Shown: positions 27,943 to 38,688 of the stretch, in pieces | How the letters are laid out: every line of letters starts with the position of its first letter | How positions within the stretch are numbered: position 1 is the stretch's first letter | NCBI RefSeq assembly: GCF_022828475.1 | Contig: NZ_CP059557.1 | Location: 2,899,470 to 2,963,469 of the forward strand | Origin: Saccharopolyspora gloriosae | GTDB taxonomy: Bacteria; Actinomycetota; Actinomycetes; Mycobacteriales; Pseudonocardiaceae | Length of the DNA stretch: 64,000 nt | Reading direction: 5' to 3' | Made by a program: the position numbers and the translations under genes | Notes under the pieces: generated by a model | What the model saw: the letters and a program-made list of their open reading frames with translations, nothing else | Database searches by the model: none | What the model was told of the DNA's origin: nothing

Positions 27943-28572
27943 ATGAAGAATATTCGCGTAGCGGGCGTTTCGGTCACAGCGGCAGTCGCGGCTGTCCTGC
28001 TCGCCGGGTGTACCGGCTCCGATCAAGGCATGCCCGGCATGGATCACGGCACTTCGCCGAGTGCCTCGCAGCCGCCTGCCGAAGCCGGCCAGCACAACGA
28101 TGCCGACGTGGCCTTCGCGCAGGGCATGATTCCGCACCACACTCAAGCGATCAAGATGTCGCAACTGGCACCGGAGCGGGCGCAGTCCGAGCAGGTGAAG
28201 AACCTCGCTCGTCAGATCGAAGCCGCCCAAGGCCCGGAGATCGACACGCTGAACGGGTGGCTACAACAGTGGGGTGCCCCGGCACCGCAGGGCGGCATGC
28301 CGGGCATGGACCACGGCTCCATGCCTGGCATGGACCACGGGGGCATGTCGGGCATGATGGCTCCGGAGGACATGCAGAAGCTCCAGCAGGCGAAGGGCGC
28401 TGAGTTTGACCGCATGTTCCTGACGATGATGATCAAGCACCATGAGGGTGCGGTGGGCATGGCCCAGACCGAGCTGGCTCAAGGTCAGTTCCCCGAAGCC
28501 AAGCAGATGGCTGAGCAGATCGTCAGCAGTCAGCAGGCCGAGATCAAGACAATGCAGGACTTGCTGAAGTAA
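27943..28572 (+). CDS. DUF305 lipoprotein, copper-associated
   Basis: The 209-residue product has a lipoprotein signal (VAAVLLAGC, Cys23 as the lipidated residue) and a four-helix DUF305 domain. The two hallmark metal-site motifs are GMIPHHTQAIKM and MMIKHHEGAVGMAQ. Between them lies a Met/His-rich linker with repeats of PGMDHG and a final MSGMMAPEDM. DUF305 proteins are found in copper resistance loci and are thought to bind Cu outside the membrane. It is convergent with the CopA gene and ends in a strong hairpin. An AAGGAA site precedes ATG 27943. Confidence 0.85.
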   Translation: MKNIRVAGVSVTAAVAAVLLAGCTGSDQGMPGMDHGTSPSASQPPAEAGQHNDADVAFAQGMIPHHTQAIKMSQLAPERAQSEQVKNLARQIEAAQGPEIDTLNGWLQQWGAPAPQGGMPGMDHGSMPGMDHGGMSGMMAPEDMQKLQQAKGAEFDRMFLTMMIKHHEGAVGMAQTELAQGQFPEAKQMAEQIVSSQQAEIKTMQDLLK

Positions 28573-28586
28573 GGCTGACACTGTCG

Positions 28587-28622
28587 ACGGTGCCGCTCGC
28601 CTGCATCGGCGGGCGGCACCGT
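28587..28622. terminator. Terminator hairpin after DUF305 gene
   Basis: ACGGTGCCGCTCGCC and GGCGGGCGGCACCGT form a 15-bp stem with one T-G pair around TGCATC, 15 bases after the stop codon. Confidence 0.7.
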
Positions 28623-28866
28623 CACGCCGCGGTCCGGTAGGGAATAATGAAGAGAGAGTGCTTACCTATTGCCGCAGTGGCGAGGGTGGGCTGACCCGGA
28701 GGTTGGCGTTGAGCGTGCCGATCGCGTTGGTGCGTTTGGCCGTCGCGTGCGCGCTTGCCGGCAATGTTCGGCAGCATTGATCATCAATAACCAGCCGGGC
28801 ATGCCCCGCTCCCCGAGGACATGGCAGCGGTGAACGGCTCATCGCGATCCTCGGTATCGATCGGCT
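28623..28866. other. Gap without gene
   Basis: No frame with motifs or a start signal is visible in this spacer between two convergent terminators. Confidence 0.4.
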
Positions 28867-28893
28867 GGGGCCGTGCTAATTCAGCACGGCCCC
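28867..28893. terminator. Terminator hairpin after copA
   Basis: GGGGCCGTGCT-AATTC-AGCACGGCCCC is a perfect 11-bp stem, 22 bases beyond the copA stop on the minus strand. Confidence 0.7.
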
Positions 28894-28915
28894 TACCGCC
28901 TCACGTTCGCGTCTG

Positions 28916-31249
<2,334 letters not shown>

Positions 31250-31427
31250 GGAGTCCTCCTGTCCATGTACGTGGTCGGCCGGTGTCGTGCTGGCGGGGCC
31301 AGCCCCGAAAGCCACCTCGGATACCCCCGGCCTGTATCGCTCGTCCAGCGGTCGGGTCCAGAGCCTCCGGCGCACGCGAGGTGTGCACGGAGGAGCGGAA
31401 TCGGCAGATGGCGAGCAGCGACGCCCG

Positions 31428-31713
31428 CTACTGGGCTGCTAGCTGGTAACCGGCTTCTTCGATCGCAGTGCGCCCGTTCGTGTCGCTGGCCGGTTCAGCA
31501 CTGGTCACGGTCACTGCCGCGGTGCCCAGGTCGAGCGCGACGTCGGAGACGCCGGCGATCTCGTTGAGTTCTTCGATCACCGACCGGGCGCCGTGTTCGC
31601 GGCGGACTAGCAGACGGTGCCTGTGCCGCGGGCACACCCGGCGCGCAGGCCGCAACGCCGGCCAAGCCCAGCGTGAGAACGGACGCGGCTGCGGTGCGGC
31701 GAAGGCTGATCAT
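31428..31713 (-). pseudogene. HMA-domain lipoprotein, frameshifted and without metal cysteines
   Basis: From 31713 the frame gives a lipoprotein signal (SVLTLGLAGVAACAP, Cys23). After about 35 residues the frame changes near 31610 into REHGARSVIEELNEIAGVSD and ALDLGTAAVTVTSA to [10 protein letters not shown], clearly a heavy-metal-associated domain. The usual MxCxxC is replaced by REHG, so both copper ligands are lost. It may be a decayed copper chaperone fused by deletion to a signal peptide. It lies directly upstream of copA. Confidence 0.6.
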
Positions 31714-31770
31714 GGCGCCCTCTCATGTCCTAGAGTTGCTCGACCGGGACTGACATCTACGTTAACACCC

Positions 31771-31787
31771 ATACCCCCTAGGGGTAT
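31771..31787. promoter_or_regulatory. CsoR-type copper operator
   Basis: ATACCCC-CTA-GGGGTAT is an inverted repeat of the TACCCC/GGGGTA type bound by CsoR copper repressors. It sits 58 bases upstream of the HMA lipoprotein start and would govern the lipoprotein-copA unit. No csoR gene is in the window. Confidence 0.7.
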
Positions 31788-31918
31788 TCCGGTTGGCGTT
31801 CTTGGTCTCTGCGGCGGGCGCCGTCAGCGAGCGCTCCGGCAGGAAGTCGGTCAGGCTACGGAGATCTGTGATCTCGCCTTCCGGAGGTAGCGATGGGGGA
31901 CGCCTTGATGCCTGAGGG

Positions 31919-32317
31919 ATGGCGCTCAATGCTCGTGATCTCGGGTCCGCTCCTGCTGCGTGGATCATGAGTGGGTTCGCGGCAGCGTTGCTGTTGCTGG
32001 TCGTCGCCGTAGTGGTGGTCGGCGGGGTGTACGGGGGCGCCTCGCTGGTGCAGGTGGCGCCGCGCGACGCTCCGGTGAGGCCGTTTCTGGGGGGTCATGA
32101 ACCGTCTGAGCACGCGTTTTCACGTTTCCACGTGCGGTGGTATGCGCTGACGATGATCTACCTGGCGTTCGAGATGGAAATGCTGTTCATGTATCCGTGG
32201 GCGCTGGTCGTTTCCTCGGTGGGGGCGAGCGCGGTCATCGAGATGTTCGTGTTCTTGGGGATCTTGCTTGCCGGTGTGGCCTATGCGTGGCGGGAAGGGG
32301 CGCTGCGATGGGCGTGA
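31919..32317 (+). CDS. nuoA: NADH-quinone oxidoreductase subunit A
   Basis: The 132-residue protein has three membrane helices. The conserved loop between helices 1 and 2 reads PFLGGHEPSEHAFSRFHVRWY where normal NuoA has the ECG(xx)P loop, so the conserved cysteine is absent. MIYLAFEMEMLFMYPWAL is the family's second helix. ATG 31919 gives a longer N-terminus; ATG 31967 is an alternative. It is the first gene of an eight-gene operon and overlaps the next by 10 bases. Confidence 0.85.
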   Translation: MALNARDLGSAPAAWIMSGFAAALLLLVVAVVVVGGVYGGASLVQVAPRDAPVRPFLGGHEPSEHAFSRFHVRWYALTMIYLAFEMEMLFMYPWALVVSSVGASAVIEMFVFLGILLAGVAYAWREGALRWA

Positions 32318-33507
32318 CCGCTGACTTGCGGCGCTTCGCCGCCGGGGCGCCCCATGTGCTGGTCGCTGAGGCCCCCGGGGGTACCGCTGCTCGATTGGCG
32401 GTTGAGCAGGTGCTGCGTCGACGGGGATGGGTGCAGGCATTTGGCCCGGCGGATGCTGATGTTCTGGCCGTCGTCGGGTCTGCTGGGCCTCAGTGGACGA
32501 ACTTCGTCGATCAGCTGTGGGGTCAGGCCCCGTATCCCCGGGTTCGCGCGCACGTCGGCAACGCGGCCGAGGCCGACATGGCGCTGGAGCGTGCTGCGGG
32601 CCTGCTGGCCGACGGCGGGGCGCTCTCTCTCGACGGGGCGACGGATCACGCGGAGCACGGTCGCCCTGATGACCAGTCCCAGGGTCACGAGCATCTCGGT
32701 GGCGGTGGGATGGACATGCCGGGGGGTGTGCCGATGGCCGATCGTGGGCCGGATCGGGACGGGCTCATGCTCGATCAGCTCCATGTGCCGCTCGGCCCGG
32801 TGCTGCCGGGCTGGCCAGCCGGTCTCGTGCTGCACGCCACGCTGCAGGGCGACGTGATTCAGGAAGCTCGAGTCCAGGTGGTTCGTGAAAACGGCGACGT
32901 GGCGGATTTCTGGAACGAGCCATGGCGTCGCGCGGCGACAGGCGAGTCCGTCACATCGGGGGAGGCCGCTCGACACCGTGCGGCGGCGCACCTGGACAGC
33001 TTGGCGAGGCTGCTGGCGGTGGCGGGTTGGGCAGATGCTGCGCTGCGTGCGCGGCGATCCCGCGACGACGTGCTCGCGTGCTCGCCGATCGAGGTGACCG
33101 CTCGTCGGGTGTGTCGGCTGGCTCGGCGGCTTCGCCGGTCTCGGACACTGCGGTGGCTCACCGACGGGCTCGGCGTCCTCCCGGCAACGGTGGCCGAGGC
33201 CACCGGAGTGACCGGACCTGCGCTGACGGCCTCTCACACTGGGCGTGACGTGCGCGCGCGATGGCAGGCATGGCTGGACGAGGTCACGCGTTCGTTGCCC
33301 ACTCTCGACGACACCGCGCCGTTGGCCGCCGTGGATTCGGGGCCACGAGGCCGGCTCGGCGCAGGCGGGGGTTCGGCAGCACTGCTGGAGGTGCTTCCCG
33401 AGCTGGTGGATGGCGTCGAGCTGGCCGGGGCCAGGCTGATCGTGGCCAGCTTGGACCCCGACATCGCCGGGCTCGACCACTCGGTTGAAGGGGCGGCCAA
33501 TGGGTGA
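32308..33507 (+). CDS. Fused, degenerate NuoB/NuoD-like protein
   Basis: The 399-residue product lies where complex I operons carry nuoB, C and D. Residues about 15-105 resemble NuoB (DADVLAVVGSAGPQWTNFVD ... PYPRVRAHVG), but the four cluster-N2 cysteines are absent; only Cys258 and Cys269 occur, elsewhere. Residues 110-145 form a His/Met-rich linker (DHAEHG, GHEHLGGGGMDMPGGVPM). Residues about 155-395 follow NuoD: LGPVLPGWPAGLVLHATLQG, then RRSRTLRWLTDGLGVLPATV, GVTGPALTASHTGRDVR and ARLIVASLDPDIAGLD, matching NuoD's GPQHPSTHG, NRTxxxRTVGIGV, GxSGPMLR and C-terminal motifs. The quinone-site His-rich loop is changed. It could be a structural dock or a copper-linked module without electron transfer. 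ATG 32308. Confidence 0.7.
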   Translation: MGVTADLRRFAAGAPHVLVAEAPGGTAARLAVEQVLRRRGWVQAFGPADADVLAVVGSAGPQWTNFVDQLWGQAPYPRVRAHVGNAAEADMALERAAGLLADGGALSLDGATDHAEHGRPDDQSQGHEHLGGGGMDMPGGVPMADRGPDRDGLMLDQLHVPLGPVLPGWPAGLVLHATLQGDVIQEARVQVVRENGDVADFWNEPWRRAATGESVTSGEAARHRAAAHLDSLARLLAVAGWADAALRARRSRDDVLACSPIEVTARRVCRLARRLRRSRTLRWLTDGLGVLPATVAEATGVTGPALTASHTGRDVRARWQAWLDEVTRSLPTLDDTAPLAAVDSGPRGRLGAGGGSAALLEVLPELVDGVELAGARLIVASLDPDIAGLDHSVEGAANG

Positions 33508-34429
33508 GGCTCCGATGTGGAGTGTGCTCGTGCTCCCTGCGCTGTTGGCGGTGGGTGCGTTCGCGGCGGTGGTCTTCGATACGGCGTTGGAGGCGCGTGC
33601 TGCGGGACGAGCGTTGTCGGTGTCGGCCGTGGTGATCGCTCCGCTGCGTGCGGTGGTGCGGCTGCTGATCACTCAACGGCGCACGACCACGGCAGCCGAT
33701 GCCGTGCTGTGGCGCACCGGTGTCGTCCTCCTTCCGGTCATTGCGGTGCTGGCGGCGCTGGTGGTGCCGCTGGGCGGGGTGGCAGTGGCGGATCTCGGGG
33801 TGGGGGTCGTGTGGTTCAACGCGATGGAGATCCTGGCGTGGGCGGCGGTGTGGATGGCCGGGTGGGGCCCGAACGCGGCGTTGTCCCTGGTGGGTGGTTA
33901 CCGGTTCGTGGCCCAGGGATTGGCCTACGAGTTGCCGCACATGTTCGCGCTGATCACAGCGGCCACCGGGGCGGGCACGTTGCGGATAGGTGGGATCGTC
34001 GAGGCCCAGTCCGGTTTGTGGTTCGTGGTGTGGATGCCGGTCGCCTTCGTCGTCTATCTGCTCAGCGCGATGGCGATGGCGTTCTGGGGCCCGTTCGACT
34101 CGCCGCTGGGGCGTGATCTCGCCGGAGGAGCAGCGGGGGAGTTGTCCGGAGTGGACCGGCTGGTGTTCCTCGGCGGACGGTGGTTGCTGCTGGTGGTCTC
34201 GGTGGCGATGGCGGTGCCGCTGTTCCTCGGGGGAGGCAGTGGCCCGTGGCTGCCGGGCTGGATGTGGACGGTGCTCAAGACGGCCGCGGTGCTGGGCGTG
34301 GTCGTGTGGGTCGGTCGCCGGTTTCCCACGGTGCGGATGGAGCGGTTCGCGGAGTTCGCCTGGGTGGTGCTGGTCCCGTTGACGATCCTGCAGGCGCTGG
34401 TCGTCGCGCTGGTCGTGCTGATCCGATGA
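33500..34429 (+). CDS. nuoH: NADH-quinone oxidoreductase subunit H
   Basis: The 309-residue membrane protein has eight or so helices and NuoH landmarks: GWGPNAALSLVGGYRFVAQG, LAYELPHMFALITAA and FWGPFDSPLGRDLAG. NuoH normally forms the quinone tunnel with B and D. The usual acidic loop after GPFDxPEAE is altered here (SPLGRDLAGGAAGELSG). ATG 33500 overlaps the upstream stop by 8 bases. It is coupled with the fused NuoB/D-like gene, its expected structural partner. Confidence 0.85.
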   Translation: MGEAPMWSVLVLPALLAVGAFAAVVFDTALEARAAGRALSVSAVVIAPLRAVVRLLITQRRTTTAADAVLWRTGVVLLPVIAVLAALVVPLGGVAVADLGVGVVWFNAMEILAWAAVWMAGWGPNAALSLVGGYRFVAQGLAYELPHMFALITAATGAGTLRIGGIVEAQSGLWFVVWMPVAFVVYLLSAMAMAFWGPFDSPLGRDLAGGAAGELSGVDRLVFLGGRWLLLVVSVAMAVPLFLGGGSGPWLPGWMWTVLKTAAVLGVVVWVGRRFPTVRMERFAEFAWVVLVPLTILQALVVALVVLIR

Positions 34430-34430
34430 G

Positions 34431-35002
34431 GTGGTGTGTGTGGTGACGGTCGGGTTGTTCTGGCTGTTCGCGGTCGGCGCGGTGGTGTCGGGGTTCTTGG
34501 TGTTCCGCTTGAACTCGATGGCGCGGGTGACGTTCGCGCTGCTGGCCTCGTTCGTGTTCGTTGCCGCGGAAGTGATCCTGCTGGGGTTGGCCTATCTCGG
34601 TGTGGTGATCGTGCTGATGATGGTCATGGAAATGGTGATCATGGCCGTATTCATGATCATGTACATGATGAATCCCGCCGGGTTGATGCCGATGGCGATG
34701 TATCACAACAAGACCGGTGCCATGGCGATCTCGGTGGGCACCTTCGTCGTGCTCGCGGCGGGCATTTTTCTCGTTGACTGGCCGCAGCGGGCAGGGACGC
34801 CGCCCCGGATCCGACGTTCGCGCTCGGGGAAGCGTTGATGGGCCCGCACATGCTGACCATGATGACCTTGGGCGTGGCGCTGTTCGCGACGATCGTGGCC
34901 ACCGTCGTGCTCGCCACCCATCGGGGGCGGTACGACCGGCTGGGCGACGACCTGCACGCCGCGCGGGCCGACGATCCGGTGCGCGGTGGGATCGGTCGAT
35001 GA
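34431..35002 (+). CDS. nuoJ: NADH-quinone oxidoreductase subunit J, frame break near 34808
   Basis: The first frame (GTG 34431 to 34838) gives five-helix NuoJ-like text: LFWLFAVGAVVSGFLVFRLN, AYLGVVIVLMMVMEMVIMAV and a Met-rich MIMYMMNPAGLMPMAMYHNK. It stops after SRSGKR. The reading that fits the family continues in another frame as DPTFALGEALMGPHMLTMM, LFATIVATVVLATHRGRYD and ends RGGIGR at 35002, overlapping nuoK by ATGA. A single missing G in CCCCGGATCC near 34808 would join the two. A separate 54-codon gene starting at ATG 34838 (TGATG overlap) is the alternative. Confidence 0.75.
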
Positions 35003-35304
35003 GCCTGGAGCTGTTCTTGCTGCTCGGGGCGGGACTGTTCGCCATCGGTCTTTTCGGTGCGCTGTCGGAGCAGTCGATCGTGATGCTGATGATGGGCTTG
35101 GAGCTGATGCTCAATGGCGTCACCGTCACGGCGGCGGCCTTCTGGCACTACGTTGCTCCGTCCAATGCGGACGGCCAAGTGCTGATCATCGTGGTGATCA
35201 CCGCGATGGCGGTGGAGATGGCGGTGGGCTTCGCAGTGGTGACCTCGATCTTCCGCGCCCGAGACGTGGACATGACCGACATGGCCGCGGATCTCAAGGA
35301 GTAG
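34999..35304 (+). CDS. nuoK: NADH-quinone oxidoreductase subunit K
   Basis: The 101-residue protein has three membrane helices in the Mrp/NuoK pattern: LFLLLGAGLFAIGLFGAL, IVMLMMGLELMLNGVTVTA with the conserved glutamate, and a third with ITAMAVEMAVGFAVVTS carrying another. Both proton-path glutamates are present. ATG 34999 overlaps nuoJ by four bases; nuoL follows after three bases. Confidence 0.88.
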   Translation: MSLELFLLLGAGLFAIGLFGALSEQSIVMLMMGLELMLNGVTVTAAAFWHYVAPSNADGQVLIIVVITAMAVEMAVGFAVVTSIFRARDVDMTDMAADLKE

Positions 35305-35307
35305 CCG

Positions 35308-37179
35308 ATGGGCGCGCTCGGGTGGCTGCTGATCGCGGTACCGCTGGGGACCGGGGCGGTGCTGGCGTGCACCGGGAAGCGAGGCGATCGGATCGCGCCC
35401 GTAGTCGGAATCGCCTGCGCGGGGATCACGGTCGTGCTGGCCTTGTTGGCGTCGGTGGTGCGCCCGGTCGCGACCGCACGGTTCCTGCGAGGGATCGACG
35501 CGGGCGTGGCCGTCGACGGGCTTTCGGCGGTCCTGGTGGTCACGGTCTCCGTGGTCACCTTGGCAGTGCTGGTCTTCGCTGCTGGTGAGTTCGGTCCGGA
35601 CGAGTCGCGGGCTCGGTTTACCGGGCTGATGCTGCTGTTCTCCGGAGCCATGCTCGTCACGGTCACCGCCACCGGACTCGCACTGCTGTTCATGGGCTGG
35701 GAGGTCATGGGCGCGACGAGCTGGGCGCTGATCGGGTTCTGGTGGCACGAACCGCGCCGGGTGCACGCCGCCAACGTCGCCTTCCTGACGACCCGGGCCG
35801 CCGATCTCGGCCTCTACCTCGCAACAGGGGCGGCGCTCGCCGGCGGCGTCGGCACGCTCGTCCTGCCGGAGCTGCCCGCGGCAACGTCACCATGGCTGAC
35901 CGTGCTCACCGCGGGCATCGTGCTGGCTGCACTGGGCAAGTCGGCGCAGGTGCCGTTCCACTTCTGGCTCTCCCGCGCGATGGAGGGCCCGAGCCCGGTC
36001 TCGGCGCTGCTGCACTCGGCGACAATGGTCGCGGCCGGCGCGTATCTGCTGCTGCGGCTGCACTCGTTGCTGGCGGCCTCGGGCTGGGCCGGGCCGCTGG
36101 TGGCCTGGTTCGGTGCGGGTACCGCCCTGGTACTCGGACTGGTTGCGGTCGCGCAAAGCGACCTCAAGCAGCTGCTCGCGGCCTCGACCTGTGCGCAGAT
36201 CGGGTTCATGGTGCTGGCCGCGGGTACCGGTGGAATCACCGCGGGAACGATGCAGCTGGTCGCGCACGCGGCGACGAAGTCCGCGCTGTTCCTGGCGGCC
36301 GGGGCGTGGTTGACCGCGCTCGGTACGAAGGCACTGCCCGCGCTGCGGGGCGCCGCGCGTCACTATCCGGTGGTGGGCGTGACGTTCACGGTCGCCGCCG
36401 CGACGCTGGCCGGGCTGCCCCCGCTGTCGCTGTGGGTCACCAAGGACGCAGTGCTTGCCGCGACGCTGGAACGTGCGCCCGAGCTGTACGTGTTCGGATT
36501 GGCCGCTGCGGTGGTCTCTGCCGTGTACAGCATCAAAGCGGTCTGGTTCGTCTGGCAGCCGGAACCTTCCGGTGCCGAAGCCGGTTGGGGCACCACGCAG
36601 CCCGGCTCCCACGAGGTATCCGCATTTGCCCGGCCGGTCCTGGCGATCTTGGCTGGAATGGCTGCGGTCTTGGGTGTGCTCGGCCTCCCGGCGGTAGCCG
36701 AGCGCATGCGGGGACTGCTCGGTGCGGGACCTGCCGCCACACCCACAGCGTGGGAACTTGCGCTGTCGGCGGCACTTACCATCGGCGCGTCGGCTCTCGC
36801 CTGGTGGTGGGGAGACCGACCGATGCCGGTCACCACCGCTCTACGGCGGTGGCTAGCAGCGTGGCTCGGGTTCGAGCGCGCCGCCACGGTGCTCGTCGTG
36901 CGGCCGACGATGGCGCTGGCACGCGCGCTGGCGGCCTTCGATGACCGGGTCCTCGACCGAGCGGTGATGGCTGGTCCCGCATTGGTGATGCGGCTGGCCA
37001 AGCTCGTTGATCGGCGCACTGAAATTCCCGTCGACGGTGTCGTGCATGGCGTGGCCCGCGGTGCCGGGTGGCTAGGAGCGCTCGCCCGCCGCCCGCAGAC
37101 CGGGCAGCTGCACCAGTACTACGCCCAAGCCGTCGCGGTGCTGGCCGTGCTCGCCCTGCTGATCATCCTCGTGAGGTAG
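35308..37179 (+). CDS. nuoL: NADH-quinone oxidoreductase subunit L
   Basis: The 623-residue protein is an antiporter-like proton-pumping subunit with about 15-16 helices. It has FMGWEVMGATSWALIGFWWH with the key glutamate, LGKSAQVPFHFWLSRAMEGP with the pump lysine, and SALLHSATMVAAGAYLLLRL. The C-terminal part (about 500-600) has the amphipathic segment and last helix. ATG 35308. It forms the distal pump with M and N in this operon. Confidence 0.9.
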   Translation: MGALGWLLIAVPLGTGAVLACTGKRGDRIAPVVGIACAGITVVLALLASVVRPVATARFLRGIDAGVAVDGLSAVLVVTVSVVTLAVLVFAAGEFGPDESRARFTGLMLLFSGAMLVTVTATGLALLFMGWEVMGATSWALIGFWWHEPRRVHAANVAFLTTRAADLGLYLATGAALAGGVGTLVLPELPAATSPWLTVLTAGIVLAALGKSAQVPFHFWLSRAMEGPSPVSALLHSATMVAAGAYLLLRLHSLLAASGWAGPLVAWFGAGTALVLGLVAVAQSDLKQLLAASTCAQIGFMVLAAGTGGITAGTMQLVAHAATKSALFLAAGAWLTALGTKALPALRGAARHYPVVGVTFTVAAATLAGLPPLSLWVTKDAVLAATLERAPELYVFGLAAAVVSAVYSIKAVWFVWQPEPSGAEAGWGTTQPGSHEVSAFARPVLAILAGMAAVLGVLGLPAVAERMRGLLGAGPAATPTAWELALSAALTIGASALAWWWGDRPMPVTTALRRWLAAWLGFERAATVLVVRPTMALARALAAFDDRVLDRAVMAGPALVMRLAKLVDRRTEIPVDGVVHGVARGAGWLGALARRPQTGQLHQYYAQAVAVLAVLALLIILVR

Positions 37180-37182
37180 CCA

Positions 37183-38688
37183 GTGCTGTCACTGATCGTC
37201 TTCCTCCCGCTGGCCGCTGCGGTCGCCCTGGCCGCGGTGCCCGCCTCGGCACCGCGGCGCGTATTCGGGTGGAGCTGGATCGCGATCACGGCGGCCGATC
37301 TCGCCCTGGTCGTCGCGGCCTGGATCGGCTACGACGCCGGAACCGGTCTGGCGTATGAGGAGAATCTGAGCTGGATTCCCAGCGCCGGAGTCGGATACCA
37401 CATCGGTCTCGACGGACTCTCGCTGCCGCTGATCGCGATGACCGCACTGCTGTTCCTCGCTTGCGCGGTCTATTCGCTGCCGCACACGCAGCGAATCAAG
37501 AGCTTCGTGCTGCTGTTCCTGTTCCTGCAGACGGTGAGCCTGGGACTGTTCACCGCGCTCGATTTGATCCTGTTCTTCGTCTACTTCGATCTGTCCATCG
37601 TGGGCATGTACTTCGTCATCGCCGGATGGGGCCACGGCAACGCACGCCAGTCCGCGCTGAAGTTCTTCCTCTACACCTTCCTCGGCTCGCTGGCGCTCCT
37701 GCTCGGATTCATCGGCCTGTACTTGGCCGCCGAACCCCACACCTTCGACATCCTCGCGCTCACCCGGGCGAACCCGTTGGCGGGCAGCGGGGCCTACGGC
37801 GGACTGGTGCTGCTCGCGATCGGCGTCGGTCTCGCGGTAAAGACCCCGATCGTGCCGTTCCACACCTGGCTGCCACCCGCACACACCGACGCCCCGGCCG
37901 CCGGATCAGCGATTCTGGCCGGAGTGCTGCTGAAGATGGGCACCTACGGATTCGTCCGCATCACGATGCCACTGCTGCCCGACACGTGGCGCCAGTACGC
38001 GGTGGTCATCGTCGTCCTAGGCGTGCTCTCGGTGCTCTACGGCGCACTCGTGGCACTGGCCCAGGAGGACTTCAAACGGATGGTGGCCTACACCTCTGTC
38101 AACCACATGGGATACATCGTCCTCGCGGTCGGCGCGGCCGGGACCCTCGGCGGTAGTGATGCGCAAGCGCGATCGTTGGCCGTGACCGGTGCGGTGACCC
38201 AGATGGTCAGCCACGGCCTGCTCACCGCCGTGCTGTTCCTGCTCGCCGGGCTCTTCTACGACCGTCGCCGCACCTACGACATGGGCGCCTACTCGGGCCT
38301 GGCCGGTCCGGCGCCGGTCTTCGCGGGGACCACGGCCCTGGTCGCGTTCGCCTCCTTCGGCTTGCCCGGCTTCTCCGGGTTCATCGCCGAGTTCCAGATC
38401 TTCACCGGCAGCCTCGCCTCCGCCACCGTCGCCACCGCACTCGCACTGCTCGGAATCCTGATCACTGCGGGACTGTTCCTTCGGGTCTTGCACCGGGTCT
38501 TCCTCGGGCCCCTGCGGGTACCCGATTCGCCCGGTGCGGCCCGTGGGTTCACCGATCTGCGACCCAGCGAGGCCACCGCGATCCTGCCCCTGCTGGGACT
38601 CGCCATCGTCATCGGCGTGCTGCCGCGCTTCCTTCTCGACGTGATCGAACCCGCCGCGATGACGTTGATCGGACTGGTCAGCCGATGA
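37183..38688 (+). CDS. nuoM: NADH-quinone oxidoreductase subunit M
   Basis: The 501-residue protein has 14 predicted helices and the NuoM signatures: DGLSLPLIAMTALLF, FFVYFDLSIVGMYFVI with the acidic residue, and VKTPIVPFHTWLPPAHTDAP with the lysine and histidine of the channel. GVLLKMGTYGFVRI and YTSVNHMGYIVLAVGA follow. The GTG start at 37183 lies three bases after the nuoL stop, and the stop overlaps nuoN by ATGA. Confidence 0.9.
   Translation: MLSLIVFLPLAAAVALAAVPASAPRRVFGWSWIAITAADLALVVAAWIGYDAGTGLAYEENLSWIPSAGVGYHIGLDGLSLPLIAMTALLFLACAVYSLPHTQRIKSFVLLFLFLQTVSLGLFTALDLILFFVYFDLSIVGMYFVIAGWGHGNARQSALKFFLYTFLGSLALLLGFIGLYLAAEPHTFDILALTRANPLAGSGAYGGLVLLAIGVGLAVKTPIVPFHTWLPPAHTDAPAAGSAILAGVLLKMGTYGFVRITMPLLPDTWRQYAVVIVVLGVLSVLYGALVALAQEDFKRMVAYTSVNHMGYIVLAVGAAGTLGGSDAQARSLAVTGAVTQMVSHGLLTAVLFLLAGLFYDRRRTYDMGAYSGLAGPAPVFAGTTALVAFASFGLPGFSGFIAEFQIFTGSLASATVATALALLGILITAGLFLRVLHRVFLGPLRVPDSPGAARGFTDLRPSEATAILPLLGLAIVIGVLPRFLLDVIEPAAMTLIGLVSR

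Noticed and set aside
31250-31427. Search for a csoR gene between the operator and copA
   Set aside because: No DUF156-type frame is present; the spacer shows only non-coding text.
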